This document shows, one piece after another, positions 9,165 through 17,834 of a stretch of 64,000 nt of DNA. A program made the translations under genes and the position numbers. Numbering within the stretch: position 1 is the first letter of the stretch; each line of letters opens with the position of its first letter. Source of the DNA: Pseudarthrobacter sp. NIBRBAC000502772 (GTDB lineage Bacteria > Actinomycetota > Actinomycetes > Actinomycetales > Micrococcaceae); assembly GCF_006517235.1 (NCBI RefSeq), contig NZ_CP041188.1, positions 3,844,001 through 3,908,000 on the forward strand, read 5' to 3'. The notes under the pieces are model-generated. The model made no database searches. It saw only the letters and a program-made list of their open reading frames with translations, and had not been told where the DNA came from.

Positions 9165-10607
9165 ATGCGGCTTATGATTGCCGGCGGCGGCGGATTCCGC
9201 GTGCCGCTTGTGTACCGGGCTCTGGCGTCCGGCGCGTTTGCGGGGCTGGTCAGCGAACTGGTCCTGTTCGACGTCGATCCCGCCCGCCTCAGCGCCATCA
9301 GGGCGGTGCTGCGCGCCATGCCCGAGTCCGACGGCGGCGCTGCCGGCGGCCCCACCTCCGGCCCGAACGCAGGTGCCAAGGCCCCCGCCGTCCACACCAC
9401 GACGTCCCTGCCGGCGGCCCTGGCCGGGACGGACCTGGTGTTCGCGGCCATCCGCCCCGGCGGCACGGCCGGCCGGATCAACGACGAACGCGTGGCCCAG
9501 GACCTTGGCCTGCTCGGCCAGGAAACCACCGGCCCGGGCGGCATCTCCTACGCGCTGCGCACCATCCCCGAGATGCTGCATCTGGCGCGGCAGATGAAGG
9601 AGTTCTGCCCGGACGCCTGGCTGATCAACTTCACCAACCCGGCCGGCATGGTCACCGAAGCCCTGCTGCCGGTCCTTGGCCGGCGGGTCATCGGGATCTG
9701 CGATTCCGCGGGCGGGCTGGTGCACCGGGCGGCCCGCGCGGCCGGGCTGCCGCTGCCGGATGGAAGGCTCGACGGCGTGGGCTACTACGGGCTGAACCAC
9801 CTGGGCTGGCTCTACCGGCTGGAGTCCGGCGGCCGGGATCTGCTGCCCGGCCTGCTGTCGGACCCGGCGGCCCTCGGCACCTTCGAGGAAGGCCGGCTCT
9901 TCCCGCAGCCGTTCCTCAAGGACCTCGGCGCCCTGCCCAACGAGTACCTCTATTACTACTACCAGCGGGACGGCGCCGTCGCGGCCATGCGCTCCATGGC
10001 CGTCACCCGCGGCGAGTCCATCCACCACCAGCAGGCGGAGCTGTACCCGCGGCTCGCCTCTGCCGGGGCTGACGCCTTCACACTGTGGGACGCGGCCCGC
10101 CGCTCACGGGAGGAGGGCTACCTCGCCGAGGCGCGGACCCACGGCGAGCAGCGCGACGAGGACGACCTCGCCGGCGGCGGCTACGAACGCGTCGCCCTGG
10201 CGGTGATGCGCGCGTTGGCGGGGGCCGGGGACGCCCAGCTCATCCTCAACACGCCCAACACGCTTCCGTCCGGTCCTGTCGGGGCGACCGCCCCCGGAAA
10301 CACCACCCCGGAACCGGCCATTCCGGGACTGCCGGCGGACGCCGTCGTCGAGGTCCCCTGCACGGTAACGCCCGACGGCGCGGTACCGCTTCCGCAGTCA
10401 GCCCCGGGACCGGAGCAACTCACCCTCCTCCAGCGCGTCAAGGAGGTGGAGCGGCTCACCGTCCAGGCAGCGACGCAGGGTGACCGGGCGGCCGCCGTCG
10501 ACGCTTTCGGCCGGCATCCCCTGGTGGATTCCCCTGCCCTTGGGGCCAAGCTGCTGGCCGGCTACGAGCGCGAGTTCCCTTCGCTGCTGGAGCTTTGGCG
10601 CGGCTAG
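9165..10607 (+). CDS. Glycoside hydrolase family 4, probable 6-phospho-beta-glucosidase
   Basis: A 480-residue cytoplasmic NAD- and Mn-dependent GH4 enzyme. The N-terminal Rossmann motif MIAGGGGFRVPL, NFTNPAGMVTEALL, GICDSAGGL (metal-binding Cys) and GLNHLGW (metal-binding His) are the family landmarks. GH4 enzymes hydrolyse phosphorylated or free glycosides by a redox-elimination route. The GGGGFR start and DSAG motif resemble the 6-phospho-beta-glucosidase subgroup, but the exact specificity is inferred. An insert of Gly/Pro-rich sequence sits near residues 55-75. Its 3' end overlaps the convergent GNAT gene by 4 bp. Confidence 0.88.
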   Translation: MRLMIAGGGGFRVPLVYRALASGAFAGLVSELVLFDVDPARLSAIRAVLRAMPESDGGAAGGPTSGPNAGAKAPAVHTTTSLPAALAGTDLVFAAIRPGGTAGRINDERVAQDLGLLGQETTGPGGISYALRTIPEMLHLARQMKEFCPDAWLINFTNPAGMVTEALLPVLGRRVIGICDSAGGLVHRAARAAGLPLPDGRLDGVGYYGLNHLGWLYRLESGGRDLLPGLLSDPAALGTFEEGRLFPQPFLKDLGALPNEYLYYYYQRDGAVAAMRSMAVTRGESIHHQQAELYPRLASAGADAFTLWDAARRSREEGYLAEARTHGEQRDEDDLAGGGYERVALAVMRALAGAGDAQLILNTPNTLPSGPVGATAPGNTTPEPAIPGLPADAVVEVPCTVTPDGAVPLPQSAPGPEQLTLLQRVKEVERLTVQAATQGDRAAAVDAFGRHPLVDSPALGAKLLAGYEREFPSLLELWRG

Positions 10608-11137
10608 AGCTTCCGGTACATCACGTGCAGGCCCACGTATCCGAGCGTCGGGTGGTTGAACGCCTCGGGAATGGTGGCGAGGATTTCGAAGCCCATCCCC
10701 TGCCAGGCGGCCACCGCGCGGACGTTGCTTTCCACCACGGCGTTGAACTGCATGGCCCGGAAACCCGCGTCCCGGGCCGCCTCCAGGGAGTAGGCGCAGA
10801 GGGCCCGTGCCACGCCTTTGCCGGCGTGGCCGCTGTGGACCATGTAGCCGGCGTTGGCCACGTGGCTGCCGCCGCCGCCCTGGTTGGGGTGCAGCTCGCC
10901 GGTGCCGATCACGCTGCCGTCGGCCGTCACGGCCACAAAAGCCTGCCCGGGGGCGTCCTTGAACCAGCGGGCCCGGGCGTCGGCCTCCGTGGTGTCCCGG
11001 TCCCAGGTGAACGTCTCGCCGGATCGGATCACTGGCTCCAGGACAGCCCACATGCCGGGCCAGTCGGCGTCCGTGGCGGGGCGGATCGAGTATTCCGCGG
11101 ACCTGTGCGGTGTTGTGGCTGCGTTCACACGCGCCAC
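10604..11137 (-). CDS. GNAT-family N-acetyltransferase
   Basis: A 177-residue single-domain acetyltransferase. IRPATDADWPGMWAVLEPV opens the GNAT fold; the acetyl-CoA loop is HSGHAGKGVARALC, followed by FNAVVESNVRAVAAWQGMGF, a typical motif B. The pattern resembles the phosphinothricin/L-amino-acid acetyltransferase branch, but the substrate is unknown. The start is GTG at 11137; a second in-frame GTG lies a few codons downstream. Confidence 0.85.
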   Translation of the reverse strand: MARVNAATTPHRSAEYSIRPATDADWPGMWAVLEPVIRSGETFTWDRDTTEADARARWFKDAPGQAFVAVTADGSVIGTGELHPNQGGGGSHVANAGYMVHSGHAGKGVARALCAYSLEAARDAGFRAMQFNAVVESNVRAVAAWQGMGFEILATIPEAFNHPTLGYVGLHVMYRKL

Positions 11138-11247
11138 GTTAGCAGCCGGTCACGCGCCGGGAGGCCGCCCGGGAGCGGCTGGAGTAGTGTTTTACCGAGT
11201 GGGCAACAGCGGGGCCCACGCCGCGCCAGCGGTGGGAAGGAGAAGTC

Positions 11248-12513
11248 ATGACATTGATCCGCAGGGTCGCGTTACTCTCCCTCCACACCTCCCCGATGGA
11301 GCAGCCAGGCTCCGGCGACGCCGGCGGCATGAACGTCTACATCCGGGAACTGGCGTCCGCGCTCGCCGAGACCGGCGTAGAGGTGGAGATCTTCACGCGC
11401 TCCACGTCAGCCAACCAGGCCGCCGTCGAACATCCGGACCCCGGCGTGTGCGTCCACAACGTGCTGGCGGGGCCGCCGCGGAAGATCCCCAAGGAAGAAC
11501 TGCCGGGTCTGCTGCACCACATGGTGGCCGAGATCGAGCAGATCCGCCAGCGCCAGCCGCACGGCCGCTACGACGTCATCCATTCGCACTATTGGGTGTC
11601 CGGGATCGCCGGCCTGGAGCTCTCGGAGCTCTGGGGTGTGCCGCTGGTCCACACCATGCACACCATGGCCAAGGTCAAAAACCTCCTGCTGGAGTCCGGC
11701 GAACAGCCCGAGCCGCGGCGGCGCGAAGAAGGCGAGCACCGGATCGTCGACGGCGCCGCCCGCCTGATCGCCAACACCACCGCCGAAGCCGGAGAGCTGG
11801 TGTCCCACTACGGTGCCGATTACGACCGGATCGACGTCGCACCGCCGGGCGTGGACCTCAGCACCTTCACTCCCGCCTTCCGGGCGCGGTCCCGGGCCGA
11901 ACGGGGTGTTTCGCCGGAGACATTCCACCTGGTCTTCGCCGGCCGCATCCAGCGGCTGAAGGGCCCTCAGGTACTGCTCAAGGCCGCGGCCCTGCTGCGG
12001 GCCCGGCGGCCCGAGATCGATCTCCGGCTCACCATCCTGGGTGCCCTCAGCGGCAACAAGGACTTCAACCTCCGGCACCTGATCGCTGAGTCTGGAATGG
12101 ACGACGTCGTCACACACCTTCCCCCGGTCAGCGCGGCTGACCTGGCGTCCTGGTTCCGTGCGGCGGATGTTGTGGTGATGCCTTCCTACAGTGAATCGTT
12201 CGGGCTGGTGGCCATCGAGGCCCAAGCCTGCGGAACCCCCGTGGTGGGCACCCGGGTGGGCGGGCTGTCCCGCGCCATCTGCCATGGCCGGACCGGGCTG
12301 CTGGTGGACGGGCACCACGCCTCGGACTGGGCGGACGCGCTCGAAGCCATGTACGACGATCCGGACACCCGCGCCGATATGGGGCGGGCCGCGGCCATTC
12401 GGGCGGAGAACCTGGGGTGGAACCGCACGGCCGCCATCACGCTCGAAACGTACCACGCCGCCGTCGAACAGCAGCTGGCCAGCCGGCTGACCCCTGCGGT
12501 CCCGGCACCGTAA
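11248..12513 (+). CDS. mshA: D-inositol-3-phosphate glycosyltransferase MshA (mycothiol synthesis)
   Basis: A 421-residue GT4 (GT-B fold) glycosyltransferase. The N-terminus has [20 protein letters not shown], the MshA pattern for binding UDP-GlcNAc and inositol phosphate; [17 protein letters not shown] and the C-terminal [19 protein letters not shown] (E-x7-E region) follow. MshA joins UDP-GlcNAc to 1L-myo-inositol 1-phosphate, the first step of mycothiol synthesis. ino1, about 3 kb away, makes the inositol phosphate, and glmS/glmM lie on the UDP-GlcNAc route. A strong GGAAGGAGAAG ribosome-binding site precedes the ATG at 11248. Confidence 0.9.
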   Translation: MTLIRRVALLSLHTSPMEQPGSGDAGGMNVYIRELASALAETGVEVEIFTRSTSANQAAVEHPDPGVCVHNVLAGPPRKIPKEELPGLLHHMVAEIEQIRQRQPHGRYDVIHSHYWVSGIAGLELSELWGVPLVHTMHTMAKVKNLLLESGEQPEPRRREEGEHRIVDGAARLIANTTAEAGELVSHYGADYDRIDVAPPGVDLSTFTPAFRARSRAERGVSPETFHLVFAGRIQRLKGPQVLLKAAALLRARRPEIDLRLTILGALSGNKDFNLRHLIAESGMDDVVTHLPPVSAADLASWFRAADVVVMPSYSESFGLVAIEAQACGTPVVGTRVGGLSRAICHGRTGLLVDGHHASDWADALEAMYDDPDTRADMGRAAAIRAENLGWNRTAAITLETYHAAVEQQLASRLTPAVPAP

Positions 12514-12566
12514 GCGGCGGGCAACCGCCGTCGCCTTCAGTACCCGGCCCCAACCAAAGGACAAAG

Positions 12567-14249
12567 ATGTCTGAACGGAATACCCTCAGCGACCTCGAGA
12601 TCGCCCGGCAGGCAACGATGAGGCCCATCGAGGAGATTGCAGCTGCCGCGGGCATCAACGCCGCCGCGCTGGAACTCTACGGGCGGTACAAGGCGAAGGT
12701 TGATCCAGCACTGCTGACTGCTCGGGAGGCGGCAGGGAAAGTGGTCCTCGTCTCGGCCATGTCCCCCACCCCGGCCGGCGAGGGAAAGTCCACCACCACG
12801 GTGGGACTGGCCGATTCGCTGGCACGGGCGGGCCACAAGGTCATGATCGCGCTGCGCGAACCGTCTTTGGGCCCCATCCTGGGCATGAAGGGCGGGGCGG
12901 CGGGCGGCGGCTATTCCCAGGTCCTGCCCATGGACGAGATCAACCTGCATTTCACCGGTGACTTCCACGCGATCACTTCGGCCAACAACGCGCTCATGGC
13001 CCTTGTGGACAACCACATTTTTCAGGGGAATGAGCTGAACATCGATCCGCGGCGCATGACGTTCAAGCGCGTCCTGGACATGAACGACCGCTCGCTGCGC
13101 GAGGTGATCATCGGTCTCGGCGGACCGGCGCAGGGCGTGCCCCGCCAGGACAGTTTCGACATCACAGCGGCCTCCGAGATCATGGCCGTCTTCTGCCTGG
13201 CCACGGACCTGGACGATCTGCGCGACCGCGTGGGCCGCATCACTGTGGGCTACAGCTACGACCGCCGGCCGGTCACGGTGGCGGATCTGGGTGTCCAGGG
13301 CGCGCTGACCATGCTGCTCAAGGATGCCCTCAAGCCCAACCTTGTCCAGTCCATCGCCGGCACGCCCGCCGTGGTCCACGGCGGCCCGTTCGCGAACATC
13401 GCGCACGGCTGCAACTCCCTCATCGCCACCCGGACAGCGCAGCAGCTGGCCGACATCGTGGTCACGGAAGCCGGCTTCGGCGCGGACCTCGGCGCCGAGA
13501 AGTACATGGACATCAAGGCGCGCATCGCAGACGTGGCACCGTCCGCCGTCGTGGTGGTGGCGACGGTCCGGGCGCTCAAGATGCACGGCGGCGTCCCGAA
13601 GGACCAGCTCAAGGAGCCGAACGTGGAGGCGCTGGCCGCCGGCGTCGGGAACCTGAAACGGCACGTGCACAACATCGAGAAGTTCGGCATCGCGCCGGTG
13701 GTGGCCATCAACAAGTTCGCCACAGATACGCCCGAAGAGCTGGAGTGGCTGCTCGCCTGGTGCGTCCGGGAAGGCGTACAGGCCGCGGTCGCCGACGTCT
13801 GGGGCCGGGGCGGAGGGGGCGACGGCGGCGATGAACTCGCGGCGAAGGTGGCCGCCGCGGTGGCGGCGCCGTCGGACTTCCGGCACCTGTATCCGCTGAC
13901 CCTGTCTGTGGAGGACAAGATCCGGACGATCGTGCAGGAGATCTACGGGGCCGACGGCGTGGAGTTCTCGGTGCCGGCACTCAAGAGGCTGGCCGACATT
14001 GAGAAGAACGGCTGGGGCGGAATGCCCGTGTGCATGGCGAAGACGCAGTATTCGTTCACCGACGACGCCTCGCAGCTGGGCGCACCCAAGGGCTTCACCA
14101 TCCACGTACGCGACCTCATTCCGAAGACCGGCGCCGGCTTCATCGTGGCCCTGACCGGTGCCGTCATGACCATGCCCGGCTTACCCAAGGAGCCCGCTGC
14201 GATGCGCATGGACGTCGACGCGCACGGCAACCCGGTCGGCCTCTTCTGA
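12567..14249 (+). CDS. fhs: Formate--tetrahydrofolate ligase
   Basis: A 560-residue cytoplasmic enzyme making 10-formyl-THF from formate, ATP and THF. The N-terminus reads [18 protein letters not shown]; the P-loop is [37 protein letters not shown] and the FTGDFHAI stretch are near-invariant in the family. Length matches the usual 555-560. The open frame extends upstream to 12417, but the ATG at 12567, preceded by AAAGGACAAAG, matches family starts. A short spacer follows mshA, so cotranscription is possible. The first of the flanking 32-bp repeats begins 23 bp after the stop. Confidence 0.97.
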   Translation: MSERNTLSDLEIARQATMRPIEEIAAAAGINAAALELYGRYKAKVDPALLTAREAAGKVVLVSAMSPTPAGEGKSTTTVGLADSLARAGHKVMIALREPSLGPILGMKGGAAGGGYSQVLPMDEINLHFTGDFHAITSANNALMALVDNHIFQGNELNIDPRRMTFKRVLDMNDRSLREVIIGLGGPAQGVPRQDSFDITAASEIMAVFCLATDLDDLRDRVGRITVGYSYDRRPVTVADLGVQGALTMLLKDALKPNLVQSIAGTPAVVHGGPFANIAHGCNSLIATRTAQQLADIVVTEAGFGADLGAEKYMDIKARIADVAPSAVVVVATVRALKMHGGVPKDQLKEPNVEALAAGVGNLKRHVHNIEKFGIAPVVAINKFATDTPEELEWLLAWCVREGVQAAVADVWGRGGGGDGGDELAAKVAAAVAAPSDFRHLYPLTLSVEDKIRTIVQEIYGADGVEFSVPALKRLADIEKNGWGGMPVCMAKTQYSFTDDASQLGAPKGFTIHVRDLIPKTGAGFIVALTGAVMTMPGLPKEPAAMRMDVDAHGNPVGLF

Positions 14250-14272
14250 CCCATCCCGCTCCCCCACCCCGG

Positions 14273-14368
14273 ACGCTCTCTCACATTTGGTGGCCTTCCA
14301 ACGAACCCTCTCGCACCTTTGGGGCCTTTCCAGGCAACGCTCTCTCACCTGTGGATAACTTCTGCGGA
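14273..14368 (+). repeat. Three direct repeats with 32-bp period (5' array)
   Basis: Three copies of a core close to ACGCTCTCTCACCTTTGG begin at 14273, 14305 and 14337, exactly 32 bp apart. The first two continue with a similar GGCCTTYC-containing tail; the third diverges after its core. They lie between the fhs stop and the DUF559-like gene, and are opposite in orientation to the array after that gene. The 12 bases starting CGCTCCCCCACC just upstream (14257-14268) resemble a degenerate extra copy. Confidence 0.85.
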
Positions 14369-14397
14369 CACCGGCGACTCTGAGGAACAATGCCGGT

Positions 14398-15354
14398 ATG
14401 CACACGCAGACTGCGCTTCCGGCCACGTTGGCATCCGGCCCGTTCACGCTCACGGACGCCACCGCCGAAGGCGTCCCTCGGAATCGTCTCCTTCAGCCCG
14501 ATGTCGCGCATGTCAGCCGCGGACTGTACCGTCCCACAGATTGGGATTTCGAACTTGAGGCTGCCGCCCGCGCGCTCTCGGCAGCCACTCCGGGGGCCTG
14601 GATCTCGCACGTAACGGCGGCACGCCTTCGCAGTTCGTGCCTTCCACCGTGGCTCTCCGACTCCACGGAACTGCATCTGAGCAAGCCGCGGTCCCTGCCG
14701 AGCGTTCGCCGCAAAGGCGTGATCGGACATACGGTGACCGCAGCTGTTGACGAGGTCGAATCGGTTGACGGAATCCGCATCAGCACGCGGCCGCGCATGT
14801 GGCTGGACATGGCCCGCGTGCTGCCGTTGAAGGATCTCATATGCCTGGGTGACGAGTTGATCCGGTTGCCCCGGCAGGCGTTTGAAAACCGCGACGTACC
14901 GTTCACCACCGTTGAGGAATTGCGCGCCCTGGCGGGTCGGCACAAGAACCTCCAGGGAATTGTCCGCGCCCGCGAAGCCCTGGAACTCATGCGCGTGGGA
15001 GCGGATTCCGGCCCGGAGACCCTGCTCCGGCTGGCAATGCTCGACGCCGGGGTCCCCGAGCCGCAGCTTCAGCTCACGCTGCGGGAGGCAGACCCGCTGT
15101 CGCCGTCGGCGGATCTGGGATACCGCCATCGGCGCGTGGCCATCCAGTACGACGGCGGCCATCACCTGATGCCCAAACAGCAGGTCAGCGATCGGCGACG
15201 GGACAAGGCCTTCGAAGCCGCCGGCTGGACGGTCCTCATTTTTGGTAAGGAGGATCTGGCCGATGGATTCGGACGCGCCGTCAGTATGATCAAGAGGGAA
15301 CTGCGGTCCGCCTGGGTGGATCCCGCCGTCGTGTCCGGCTTTCACGCTCGATGA
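14398..15354 (+). CDS. DUF559 / Vsr-like endonuclease-domain protein of unknown function
   Basis: A 318-residue protein. Residues 1-180 have the helix-rich N-terminal region typical of actinobacterial proteins annotated as AbiEi-like or DUF559: VPRNRLLQPDVAHVSRGLYR looks like a winged-helix turn, and ISHVTAARLR follows. Residues 238-290 resemble the DUF559/Vsr restriction-endonuclease-like fold: ADLGYRHRRVAIQYDGGHH, then a D/R-rich helix and GWTVLIFGKEDL. D239, D252, H255/H256 and D265 are candidate active-site residues; the Glu often found two residues before the YDG-type Asp is Gln250 here. ATG at 14398 follows GAGGAA. It is a lone gene bracketed by oppositely oriented repeat arrays, and its TGA stop is the first three bases of the downstream array. 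Activity is inferred, not shown. Confidence 0.7.
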   Translation: MHTQTALPATLASGPFTLTDATAEGVPRNRLLQPDVAHVSRGLYRPTDWDFELEAAARALSAATPGAWISHVTAARLRSSCLPPWLSDSTELHLSKPRSLPSVRRKGVIGHTVTAAVDEVESVDGIRISTRPRMWLDMARVLPLKDLICLGDELIRLPRQAFENRDVPFTTVEELRALAGRHKNLQGIVRAREALELMRVGADSGPETLLRLAMLDAGVPEPQLQLTLREADPLSPSADLGYRHRRVAIQYDGGHHLMPKQQVSDRRRDKAFEAAGWTVLIFGKEDLADGFGRAVSMIKRELRSAWVDPAVVSGFHAR

Positions 15355-15478
15355 GAGAGCGTTCGCCAGAAACGCCCCAAAGGTGAGAGAGCGTCACAAG
15401 GGGCTTTATGCGCCGGACGCTCCCCCACCAAGAAGTGAGAGAGCGTCCGGCAAAAACCCACCAAAGGTGAGAGAGCGT
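15352..15478 (-). repeat. Four inverted copies of the 32-bp-spaced repeat (3' array)
   Basis: Copies of the reverse core TGAGAGAGCGT begin at 15352, 15384, 15436 and 15468. Spacing is 32, 52 and 32 bp. The extra 20 bp holds a degenerate forward copy (15417-15428) that forms a hairpin with the third copy (15435-15446) around a 6-base loop. The first copy supplies the stop codon of the DUF559-like gene and the last ends against the stop codon of ino1 on the other strand. Confidence 0.85.
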
Positions 15479-16564
15479 TTAGCGCTCGAGGTCGCCGCGG
15501 ATGAAGGCCTCGACCTTTTCACGGGCGAGGTCGTCGTTGAACTGCTCCGGCGGGGACTTCATGAAGTAGCTGGAGGCGGAGAGCAGCGGGCCGCCGATGC
15601 CGCGGTCCAGGCCGATCTTGGCGGCGCGGATGGCGTCGATGATCACGCCGGCGGAGTTGGGTGAGTCCCAGACTTCGAGCTTGTATTCCAGCGACACGGG
15701 GGCGTCACCGAAGTTGCGGCCCTCAAGGCGGACGAAGGCCCATTTGCGGTCGTCGAGCCACTGGACGTAGTCGGACGGGCCGATGTGGACGTTGCGCGGT
15801 GCAATGTCGGCTTCAACGTTGGAGGTCACGGCCTGGGTCTTGGAGATCTTCTTGGACTCGAGGCGGTCGCGCTCCAGCATGTTCTTGAAGTCCATGTTGC
15901 CGCCGACGTTCAGCTGGTACGTGCGGTCCAGGGTGACGCCGCGGTCTTCGAAGAGCTTGGCCATAACGCGGTGCGTGATGGTGGCACCGATCTGGCTCTT
16001 GATGTCGTCGCCCACGATCGGCACGCCGGCGGCGGTGAACTTGTCGGCCCATTCCTTGGTGCCGGCGATGAACACGGGGAGGGCGTTGACGAACGCCACG
16101 CCAGCGTCGATGGCAGCCTGCGCGTAGAAGTGTGCTGCATCCTCGGAACCAACCGGGAGGTAGCAGACCATAACGTCTGCCTTGGATTCACGGAGCGCGG
16201 CGACAATGTCAACGGGCTCTTCGGCGGACTGTTCGATGGTCTCGAGGTAGTACTTGCCGAGCCCGTCGAGGGTGTGGCCGCGCTGGACGGTCACACCGGT
16301 TGGGGGCACGTCAGCGATCTTGATGGTGTTGTTCTCGCTGGCCAGGATGGCGTCCGCGAGGTCCACGCCCACCTTCTTGCCGTCAACATCAAAAGCGGCA
16401 ACAAACTGGACATCGTTGACGTGGTACTTGCCGAACTCCACGTGCATCAGACCCGGGATCGTGGCCTGGGGATCGGCGTCACGGTAATACTGCACGCCCT
16501 GGACGAGCGAGGCGGCGCAGTTACCCACACCAACGATGGCAACACGAATCGGATTTGCAGACAC
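15479..16564 (-). CDS. ino1: Inositol-3-phosphate synthase (myo-inositol-1-phosphate synthase)
   Basis: A 361-residue NAD-dependent isomerase converting glucose 6-phosphate to inositol 1-phosphate. The Rossmann start is [39 protein letters not shown] and the [19 protein letters not shown] stretch match actinobacterial Ino1. Length equals mycobacterial Ino1 (about 360). The GTG start at 16564 has a strong AAAGGAGCTCC site. The product feeds mycothiol (MshA) and inositol lipids. The stop codon directly abuts the last repeat of the neighbouring array. Confidence 0.97.
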   Translation of the reverse strand: MSANPIRVAIVGVGNCAASLVQGVQYYRDADPQATIPGLMHVEFGKYHVNDVQFVAAFDVDGKKVGVDLADAILASENNTIKIADVPPTGVTVQRGHTLDGLGKYYLETIEQSAEEPVDIVAALRESKADVMVCYLPVGSEDAAHFYAQAAIDAGVAFVNALPVFIAGTKEWADKFTAAGVPIVGDDIKSQIGATITHRVMAKLFEDRGVTLDRTYQLNVGGNMDFKNMLERDRLESKKISKTQAVTSNVEADIAPRNVHIGPSDYVQWLDDRKWAFVRLEGRNFGDAPVSLEYKLEVWDSPNSAGVIIDAIRAAKIGLDRGIGGPLLSASSYFMKSPPEQFNDDLAREKVEAFIRGDLER

Positions 16565-16675
16565 GGAGCTCCTTTGAAGACAACTTCAGCCGCCAGGACA
16601 GTCAGTACCGGAAAGTACGACGGCGGCACGCTGGCAGTGCGCCATTCGGCGCCTTTTCATCTTACCCAACCAAGC

Positions 16676-16701
16676 GGGGGCCGGGATTGTTCCCGGCCCC
16701 C
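16676..16701 (-). terminator. GC-rich hairpin after the aldo/keto reductase gene
   Basis: A perfect 11-bp stem (16676-16686 with 16691-16701) and 4-base loop lies 22 bp beyond the reductase stop and about 110 bp upstream of the ino1 start. The following bases on the minus strand are T-rich but not a clean U-run, so termination is probable rather than certain. Confidence 0.65.
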
Positions 16702-16722
16702 GTCAGTTGAAGCGTTACGTTG

Positions 16723-17760
16723 TTACTTCTGCTTCCATAGGTTGATGTCCGACTCGACGGCGAACTCGTCGATGGCATTGACCTCGTCTGCGGTGAAGTC
16801 CAGGTTGTTGATGGCGGACAGGGTGTCTTCAAGTTGCCGGACGCTCGAAGCGCCGACGAGTGCGGATGTCACGGAGGAGCCCTTGCCCTGCTCGCGGAGG
16901 ATCCAGGCGATGGCCATTTGCGCGAGGGTCTGGCCCCGGCCCTCGGCGATCCGGTGGAGCCCGCGGACGCGGTCCAGGTTCTCGGGAGTGATCATGGCTT
17001 CGTCGAGTGACTTGTGCTGCGCTGCCCGGGAATCGGCGGGCACGCCGTTGAGGTAGCGGCCTGTGAGCATTCCCTGGGCCAGCGGCGAGAAGGCGATGCA
17101 GCCGGCGCCCACCTGCTCCAGGGCCTCGTACAGGTTGGGGCTGCCGTTCTCGGTCCAACGGTTCAGCATGGAGTAGCTCGGCTGGTGGATCAGCAGCGGC
17201 GTGCCCAGTTCCTTCAGGATCCGCGCGGCCTCGAGGGTCTGCTCCGGAGTGTAGGACGAGATGCCCGCATACAGGGCCTTGCCCGAGCGGACTGCGTGGT
17301 CCAGGGCGCCCATGGTCTCTTCCATCGGCGTTTCCGGGTCCGGGCGGTGGCTGTAGAAGATGTCCACGTAATCCAGGCCCATGCGCTCCAGGGACTGGTC
17401 CAGGCTGGCCAGCAGGTACTTGCGGGAGCCGAAGTTGCCGTACGGGCCCGGCCACATATCGTAGCCGGCCTTGCTGGAGATGATGAGTTCGTCGCGGTAC
17501 GGCTTGAAGTCGTCCTTGAAGTGGCGGCCGAAGTTGGTCTCGGCGGCGCCGTAAGGGGGACCGTAGTTGTTCGCGAGGTCGAAGTGGGTGACGCCCAGAT
17601 CGAAGGCGCGGCGCAGGATGGCCCGCTGCACCTCGAAGGGCTTGTCGTCGCCGAAATTGTGCCACAGGCCCAGGGAAATGGCCGGGAGTTTCAGTCCGCT
17701 GCGTCCGACGCGGCGGTAGGGCATGGTGTCGTAGCGGTTCTCCGCAGCGATGTAAGTCAT
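16723..17760 (-). CDS. Aldo/keto reductase, YghZ/MgrA-like (L-glyceraldehyde 3-phosphate reductase group)
   Basis: A 345-residue NADPH-dependent TIM-barrel reductase. The catalytic tetrad is visible: Asp and Tyr in HFDLANNYGPPYG, Lys in IISSKAGYDMWPGPYG, His in IFYSHRPDP. The WPGPYGNFGSRKYL segment is characteristic of the YghZ group, which reduces L-glyceraldehyde 3-phosphate and methylglyoxal. RGQTLAQMAIAWILR and the Val/Ser/Arg coenzyme loop near the C-terminus are also present. It appears monocistronic. Confidence 0.92.
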   Translation of the reverse strand: MTYIAAENRYDTMPYRRVGRSGLKLPAISLGLWHNFGDDKPFEVQRAILRRAFDLGVTHFDLANNYGPPYGAAETNFGRHFKDDFKPYRDELIISSKAGYDMWPGPYGNFGSRKYLLASLDQSLERMGLDYVDIFYSHRPDPETPMEETMGALDHAVRSGKALYAGISSYTPEQTLEAARILKELGTPLLIHQPSYSMLNRWTENGSPNLYEALEQVGAGCIAFSPLAQGMLTGRYLNGVPADSRAAQHKSLDEAMITPENLDRVRGLHRIAEGRGQTLAQMAIAWILREQGKGSSVTSALVGASSVRQLEDTLSAINNLDFTADEVNAIDEFAVESDINLWKQK

Positions 17761-17834
17761 ATTGACTATCCTGCCAGCCCTGTCTCACATAACAGCACAA
17801 AATCGAACTATTAAGCCCGGGGCTGAGGTCCGGC

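Noticed and set aside
14273..15478. CRISPR array
   Set aside because: The repeats are spaced at 32 bp with related, not unique, intervening bases, are in two orientations, and no cas genes are present.
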